Shown: in pieces, positions 59,947 through 64,000 of the stretch
Layout: each line of letters begins with the position of its first letter
Numbering within the stretch: position 1 is the first letter of the stretch
IMG/VR virus record: IMGVR_UViG_3300046524_000229
Coordinates: 1-64,000 of that record
Strand: one strand, 5' to 3'
Source of the DNA: a virus
DNA length: 64,000 nucleotides
Translations under genes and position numbers: made by a program
The notes under the pieces: model-generated
What the model saw: only the letters and a program-made list of their open reading frames with translations
Database searches by the model: none
What the model was told of the DNA's origin: nothing

Positions 59947-60566
59947 TCCTGTTCTCCATAAACAACTACGCGGATAGCCTCACGCAGTTTAGGCCATTCA
60001 TTCCACGTAAAACCCAATTCCGGGTTTTGCTTCTTTAATTGCCCACCCTTGTTATAGGGCTGTGCGTAATGCAGGTGATCCCATACCGGTTTACGTGAAC
60101 CTTTGATCGCTGGTTTATCATCGATCAGAAGGTCGCCGATAACCATCGTCTTGTCCTTCGTGATGATCGTGTTCTTGACCCAGAAAGGTCCGAAGTGAAG
60201 ATTGGTCCACTGGACCTTTTCTGAATGGCACATCAAGTCTTCGTACTCGACTTCTGGCGAAGTACAGAAGAAAGGATTGATGAAGTCCAGGCAGTTTTCC
60301 TCAATGTCTTTCAGGGCTTCTTTCGCCCCCTCCATCACCGGCAGGAACGTGTAGAAACCTTTCTGACGGGCAATTGCCACAACGTCATCACGGTGTTCTT
60401 CCGGATACAGTTCTTCGACGTAGAACTTGGTCACATCTTCAGGTTTGACATATGGACGATCTGGATACTGCGCCTGATATAATGTCAGAAGACCCGGATA
60501 CCACTTTGCTACAACCCCATCCATGTCGATGAGTAGGTCAAATTTTTCAATGAGAGCGTCAGCCAT
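59943..60566 (-). CDS. 5'(3')-deoxyribonucleotidase-like HAD phosphatase
   Basis: The protein has 207 residues. The HAD nucleophile motif DMDG is at 14-17, and IGDLLIDDKPAIKG (about 142-155) is motif IV. The cap and spacing fit NT5C-type deoxyribonucleotidases, which dephosphorylate dNMPs. This would adjust nucleotide pools together with the dUTPase-like enzyme. Confidence 0.8.
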   Translation of the reverse strand: MADALIEKFDLLIDMDGVVAKWYPGLLTLYQAQYPDRPYVKPEDVTKFYVEELYPEEHRDDVVAIARQKGFYTFLPVMEGAKEALKDIEENCLDFINPFFCTSPEVEYEDLMCHSEKVQWTNLHFGPFWVKNTIITKDKTMVIGDLLIDDKPAIKGSRKPVWDHLHYAQPYNKGGQLKKQNPELGFTWNEWPKLREAIRVVVYGEQE

Positions 60567-60751
60567 TACGAATTCCAGTTTTTGGTGTGGTCAGCGAAAA
60601 TGAAAGCATCGGATGTAAGGAAAATACAATCGATAATAAACCAGGTCCAGTTATGTGTCGAAAGGTCGTAGCCGACAAGCATCGCAAAAATAAGCATCGT
60701 TGCCAGGAAGATAAAGCGATTGCTGAAGAAGGCTTTTAGTTTTTGTTTCAT
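60566..60751 (-). CDS. Small membrane protein
   Basis: The protein has 61 residues with two likely membrane helices (about 13-28 and 34-52). It is coupled by overlaps to the nucleotidase gene and the next gene upstream. Confidence 0.5.
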   Translation of the reverse strand: MKQKLKAFFSNRFIFLATMLIFAMLVGYDLSTHNWTWFIIDCIFLTSDAFIFADHTKNWNS

Positions 60752-61011
60752 TTCTTAATCCATCTATAGTAAATAATCAGCCAGGCCCACAGAATGTTGG
60801 CAGCGGCCATAAAAAGTCCACCTCGGAAGCTCCAGTACAATCCATGACTTGGAAAGAAGTAAACGTTCCAGAGTCCCCAGGTAAAGAAAAACAGTGTAGC
60901 AAGAAGGCTTACTGCACGAGAGTCCTTGGCATTATACATCGCCTTGCAGTGCCCGAGGATAAAGAAAGAGCCTGCGAATTCCAGCAAGCCATTGATCATA
61001 TCGCTATTCAA
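60748..61011 (-). CDS. Small membrane protein
   Basis: The protein has 87 residues with three likely membrane segments (about 8-25, 33-52 and 63-82). The pattern TLFFFTWGLWNVYFFPSHGLYWSFRGG is familiar from other phage membrane proteins of unknown function. Confidence 0.55.
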   Translation of the reverse strand: MNSDMINGLLEFAGSFFILGHCKAMYNAKDSRAVSLLATLFFFTWGLWNVYFFPSHGLYWSFRGGLFMAAANILWAWLIIYYRWIKK

Positions 61012-61023
61012 ATTTTCTCCAAA

Positions 61024-61052
61024 CTAAAAGAGAAGCCGAAGCTTCTCTCTTT
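61024..61052. terminator. Hairpin terminator
   Basis: AGAGAAGC pairs with GCTTCTCT around GAA, with T-rich ends on both sides. It follows the zinc-protein gene on the minus strand. Confidence 0.7.
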
Positions 61053-61253
61053 TTACTTCCTATCCTGCCAAGCTTTGAAAGGGGCTTGACAGTGACAGTG
61101 CCTGCATTTGACAAAGTCTTTAATAGGGTTGTTAGTGTCCATGCAGACTTGCACTTGATCTGACTTACAGAGAGGACACGGTAAGGGTGAAATTTTTGGG
61201 CGTACTTTCAAATCTATTGCAACATTGATTTTGTCCCAATTTACTTCAGACAT
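61053..61253 (-). CDS. Lar-like zinc-ribbon protein
   Basis: The protein has 66 residues. LPCPLCKSD and VKCRHCHC give two CxxC pairs, followed by a short aromatic tail. It resembles the protein at 55096 and other small Lar-type phage proteins. Confidence 0.6.
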   Translation of the reverse strand: MSEVNWDKINVAIDLKVRPKISPLPCPLCKSDQVQVCMDTNNPIKDFVKCRHCHCQAPFKAWQDRK

Positions 61254-61616
61254 TCAAGCCTCGACGATAATGCCGCCCCACGAATGATGATGATACAGTT
61301 CGTCAGGCATAATCCGTTTGTTGAAATGATGCGGCATCCAACCCGATTCGTCTGCCTTACGCCAGAAGAGACGCAAAGCAACGGCCCTCGGAATACCCGC
61401 CATACCAGTTTTGTACATCAAACTCCATGTGGAGAATGTACCGTCGACTATCTGAAATGCAATACGATAATCAACGTTGAACTGTTCGTAAAGTTCAGTT
61501 GCTACTTCGTCTTTCCACACGAAGACCCGGTCCTTTTCCTTCGAGATAGAAAACAAAGCGGCGATTACAACGCCAACTGCTACCCAGAGAATTACCCACA
61601 AAGCGATGGTCAACAT
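61254..61616 (-). CDS. Membrane-anchored hypothetical protein
   Basis: The protein has 120 residues with one N-terminal membrane helix (about 4-24) and a soluble part rich in Trp, His and aromatics. It is preceded by a TGGTATAA promoter. The function is unknown. Confidence 0.55.
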   Translation of the reverse strand: MLTIALWVILWVAVGVVIAALFSISKEKDRVFVWKDEVATELYEQFNVDYRIAFQIVDGTFSTWSLMYKTGMAGIPRAVALRLFWRKADESGWMPHHFNKRIMPDELYHHHSWGGIIVEA

Positions 61617-61675
61617 GATTCTTATAAGTCCTTGACGTTAGTATAGAAAAAGTAAACTACTCTACTCCAAAACTC

Positions 61676-61700
61676 TTATACCAAAAATACTTCAGAAAAG
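61676..61700 (-). promoter_or_regulatory. Minus-strand promoter
   Basis: The minus strand reads TTTTTGGTATAAGAGTTTTGG (plus TTATACCA at 61676-61683). It drives the leftward group starting at 61616. Confidence 0.55.
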
Positions 61701-61731
61701 TAAAAAAAGCCGAGTCGTAAAACCCGGCTTC
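61701..61731 (-). terminator. Terminator
   Basis: On the minus strand AAGCCGGGT pairs with ACTCGGCTT and is followed by a T-tract. It ends the transcript of the 61735-62625 genes, just before the next promoter. Confidence 0.8.
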
Positions 61732-61734
61732 TAA

Positions 61735-61923
61735 TTACCACACTAGAAAAACGTCCACCGTATTCGTACAAAGCGCATCAGGTTCGAATAGACCATAGTT
61801 GGTCTTTTCCGCTTTTCTAATCTCCATCTCTGCAATCAGGTACTGATGGTCACTGCCACCTATCACGATTTCGGCGTCATCACTTACCGTTTCCAGCATC
61901 TTTTTCAGATCCTTGACTTTCAC
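61735..61923 (-). CDS. Small hypothetical protein
   Basis: This 62-residue alpha/beta protein starts with VKDLKKMLETVSDDAEIVIGG, a pattern familiar from small phage proteins. The 5' part overlaps the previous gene by about 44 bases. The function is unknown. Confidence 0.55.
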   Translation of the reverse strand: MKVKDLKKMLETVSDDAEIVIGGSDHQYLIAEMEIRKAEKTNYGLFEPDALCTNTVDVFLVW

Positions 61924-62374
61924 CTTTAATCCCCATCTGGTTTTTCACAGCATCCACAACGCGTTTCTCAACATCCAACTGAGCCTTGGCTACAGCTTCC
62001 TTACCGAGAATGGTGTCGAGACTACCCTCAAGCACGGCTACAGACTTTGAAGCAATCCGTTGACCGGCATCGCTCTGTGCTGCGGCTACCACCGCTCCAC
62101 CGGCTACGATAAACGCAGCTTCTTCCTTGGTTGGGGTGAAGGTGTAAAGCAAACTTGCAATCAACCAAGGAATGCCGAAGGTTAGGTACGTACGTTTAAG
62201 CCATTTATAAACATGCGCACTTTTCTCACCATCCCTCACGTCAATACAAGTGACGATAGAGAGGAAAGTACCTATACCTAAAGCACCCATAAGGACACCC
62301 CAAACGGTACCAGCACCATCATGGATATTGATGAAGCGGGTCAACCAATATAGTTCCCACATAGCGTGATTCAT
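61880..62374 (-). CDS. Membrane protein
   Basis: The protein has 164 residues with two or three membrane segments (about 22-42, 61-78 and possibly 86-100) and a charged C-terminal helix. It is coupled to its upstream neighbour by one base. The function is unknown. Confidence 0.5.
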   Translation of the reverse strand: MNHAMWELYWLTRFINIHDGAGTVWGVLMGALGIGTFLSIVTCIDVRDGEKSAHVYKWLKRTYLTFGIPWLIASLLYTFTPTKEEAAFIVAGGAVVAAAQSDAGQRIASKSVAVLEGSLDTILGKEAVAKAQLDVEKRVVDAVKNQMGIKGESQGSEKDAGNGK

Positions 62375-62625
62375 TATGCCGTCTCCAGTTTCTTGCCAAG
62401 TTGGTAAAGGGTATTACGAGTCTGAAGCGAGGTTTCGTCATCAGCCAGGTTCTTCACAGCGGACGTGTAAATATGCGTACCATCCGGCCAACGCTTGTCG
62501 TTGTAGATGTCACCCTCTGCAACTAACACTTCAGATTGTGAGCCTGGAAAATACGGATAAACTTCCCAGTTCTCAAGGCGGGGGAACGTACCATCACGTG
62601 CAGTAGTCAATTCTTTTTTCTCCAA
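62374..62625 (-). CDS. Small hypothetical protein
   Basis: The protein has 83 residues. A WEVYPYFPGSQSEVLVAEGDIYNDKRWPDG segment suggests a small beta domain. It is not recognised. Confidence 0.5.
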   Translation of the reverse strand: MEKKELTTARDGTFPRLENWEVYPYFPGSQSEVLVAEGDIYNDKRWPDGTHIYTSAVKNLADDETSLQTRNTLYQLGKKLETA

Positions 62626-62627
62626 TT

Positions 62628-62650
62628 AAAACGGGGCCGTAGCCCCGTTG
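62628..62650 (-). terminator. Terminator
   Basis: On the minus strand ACGGGGC pairs with GCCCCGT around a four-base loop, followed by TTTAATT. Confidence 0.7.
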
Positions 62651-62651
62651 T

Positions 62652-62840
62652 TCAAACTTCGTCAAGATCCACCTGAGTACGGGCCAATTCACGTAGCCAA
62701 TGAATTCGTCTATTCGAAACGCAGTAGTTACAACCGCCGTGATTGCGGCAGGATCTGTCAAACCCTTTGGAACCTACCCAATCTGGATAAGGTCGACGAT
62801 TGTCTTTGCGGTTCGGATAAAACTTGTTATCGAAACTCAT
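62652..62840 (-). CDS. Small Cys-rich protein
   Basis: I chose the ATG at 62840, which lies after a better-spaced ribosome site than the longer start, giving about 62 residues. SCRNHGGCNYC near 30-40 could bind a metal. The function is unknown. Confidence 0.5.
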   Translation of the reverse strand: MSFDNKFYPNRKDNRRPYPDWVGSKGFDRSCRNHGGCNYCVSNRRIHWLRELARTQVDLDEV

Positions 62841-62887
62841 GAGAAACTCCATAAATAGAATTACTTCATAGTGTTTCTCCTTTGAGG

Positions 62888-64000
62888 TCAGATTGCTGCG
62901 TTGCGACGTACATCGCTAAAAGACTGGTCACGAATCAAAACACCATTCGCATATACAGGTTCCAACAGATCTACACGACCCATAGCATTTTCACGACGAA
63001 TCGTGGTCAACACTCCGTCATTATCTTCGACTAGTGCAAGATGTCCGCGCTTGCTGGTCTTGCCACCAGCGATCGGATCCTTGTACACGTCCAGCCATTT
63101 ACCATCGACACAGACAGACGATGCCTTCATTGCAAACGAAAGCGTGTCACGGTCAAGCTTTTGATGCAACGCTCCGCCCATGCCGAATGCAACGTTCTCG
63201 GCGCTGAATCCAGCCAACTTAAGAGCAGCAAGAATTTTCTCGATGCTTTCAGGGTTTACACCATCACCTTGAATGACGCGGACCTTGTTCAGGACCTTAA
63301 AGCCTTTCGAGTTAACACTGTAACCGAACGCATCGGCCAGTAGCCCGACCACCGTAGAAACGACAGATACAGGTTCACCAGAATCTGGACGAACCACAAG
63401 AGTACCAGGTTGGGCCAGGACAAAGTCACGAAGCTCTCCGCCCCAGATATTTTTAACAGCGTTAAAGATATCGTAGCTATCACTGACAACAGCGAATAGG
63501 CCTTGGCCGAATTTTTCGCACATATTTCTATAAGCGTCAGCTTCGTGCGTACGCCCCCAACTAGTAATAGTGGAATGCTCAGCAGCGGGAATAGAATAAC
63601 CCAATCCATTGTAGTCAGCTCCGTAAAATTGATGTGCATATTCCAGGCCCAACATAGTGTCGGTACCCATGAAATTAATCAGGTGAGCTGCTCCCGCGAT
63701 TGCCGACGTTTCGGTCGAGCTTGCCCCACGTGCGCCAAAGTCATGAAGCTTGAAGGGCATTTCGTCGAGCGGCTTATCGCACGTATCGACAAGGTACTTG
63801 AAGATGATCTCTTTACAGTGCCTCGAAATTGAAGCCACCGTAGTACCGAACCACGCTGCACGAAGGATCTGGGTTTCGAAGAACGAACCGATCCAAGGCA
63901 TTTCTTCGTCAGTAGACATGACATCCACTAATATATTCGACATCGGTACTTGCAAGCCTTCCGGGACTGCGCGGATCACCATCGGAGCATGACCACCATG
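62888..64000 (-). CDS. nadV: Nicotinamide phosphoribosyltransferase (partial; runs off the right edge)
   Basis: The frame is open through the window edge, so the N-terminal part is missing. At least 370 residues are visible. Family blocks are all present: HDFGARGASS, then SIPAAEHSTITSWG (the catalytic His region), RPDSGEP (phosphate loop), IQGDGVNPESI and FGMGGALHQKLDRDT. The enzyme makes NMN from nicotinamide and PRPP, the first step of NAD+ salvage. Phages use it to rebuild NAD+ that host defence enzymes destroy. A partner enzyme is expected outside the window. Confidence 0.92.
   Translation of the reverse strand, partial: HGGHAPMVIRAVPEGLQVPMSNILVDVMSTDEEMPWIGSFFETQILRAAWFGTTVASISRHCKEIIFKYLVDTCDKPLDEMPFKLHDFGARGASSTETSAIAGAAHLINFMGTDTMLGLEYAHQFYGADYNGLGYSIPAAEHSTITSWGRTHEADAYRNMCEKFGQGLFAVVSDSYDIFNAVKNIWGGELRDFVLAQPGTLVVRPDSGEPVSVVSTVVGLLADAFGYSVNSKGFKVLNKVRVIQGDGVNPESIEKILAALKLAGFSAENVAFGMGGALHQKLDRDTLSFAMKASSVCVDGKWLDVYKDPIAGGKTSKRGHLALVEDNDGVLTTIRRENAMGRVDLLEPVYANGVLIRDQSFSDVRRNAAI

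Overview
The window is part of a large tailed-phage genome with a contractile-tail (myovirus) layout. It carries a large terminase, a frameshifted tail-assembly-chaperone pair, a tape measure, a baseplate series (hub-like, gp25-like, J-like, PAAR spike tip), several tail fibres and spikes, and a lysis set of GH24 endolysin, holin candidates and an Rz/Rz1-type spanin pair. The spanins and endolysin point to a Gram-negative host. PRTRC-like genes and a TAXI-type binding protein would fit a proteobacterium, but that is only inference. Portal, capsid, sheath and tube genes were not recognised, so the genome extends beyond both ends.

Layout. 1-587 is non-coding and holds a repeat of about 390 bp that recurs inverted at 49435-49824. 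588-4348 is a rightward group of mostly unknown genes, starting with a PD-(D/E)XK nuclease-like protein and ending with an HNH endonuclease. 4482-9905 is a leftward cluster with E1-like (ThiF), JAMM peptidase, E2-like and ubiquitin-like proteins, in the order of the plasmid/ICE PRTRC system. 10776-44767 is the rightward terminase, tail, baseplate, fibre and lysis block. It contains a sigma70-family factor and is interrupted by one antisense HNH gene. 44816-49394 is leftward and includes a dUTPase-like enzyme and a DHH phosphoesterase. 49435-49955 is a near-palindrome made of the repeat and its arms.

49996-54335 is leftward and contains a Ro60/Rsr protein plus about 2 kb of almost gene-free, hairpin-dense DNA. 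On the minus strand at 52760-53616 I find seven tandem units. Each is closed by a different base-paired stem and carries the paired CCG / UUG signature of the Ro60-binding site of Y RNAs. Two of the units also hold a T-arm with an acceptor-like stem, that is, a tRNA-like module. I read this as a phage Ro60 with an array of Y RNAs.

54418-64000 is a dense leftward block of small genes (zinc ribbons, membrane proteins, an HTH regulator, a YqeY-like protein, a TAXI-family binding protein, a 5'-nucleotidase) that ends in a partial nicotinamide phosphoribosyltransferase.

Regulation. Leftward units have promoters of the form TTCAAT-N17-TGGTATAA or the extended -10 alone. Some rightward late genes are preceded by TAAAATA, a candidate late motif that the encoded sigma factor might use. 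Many units end in strong hairpin/T-tract terminators.
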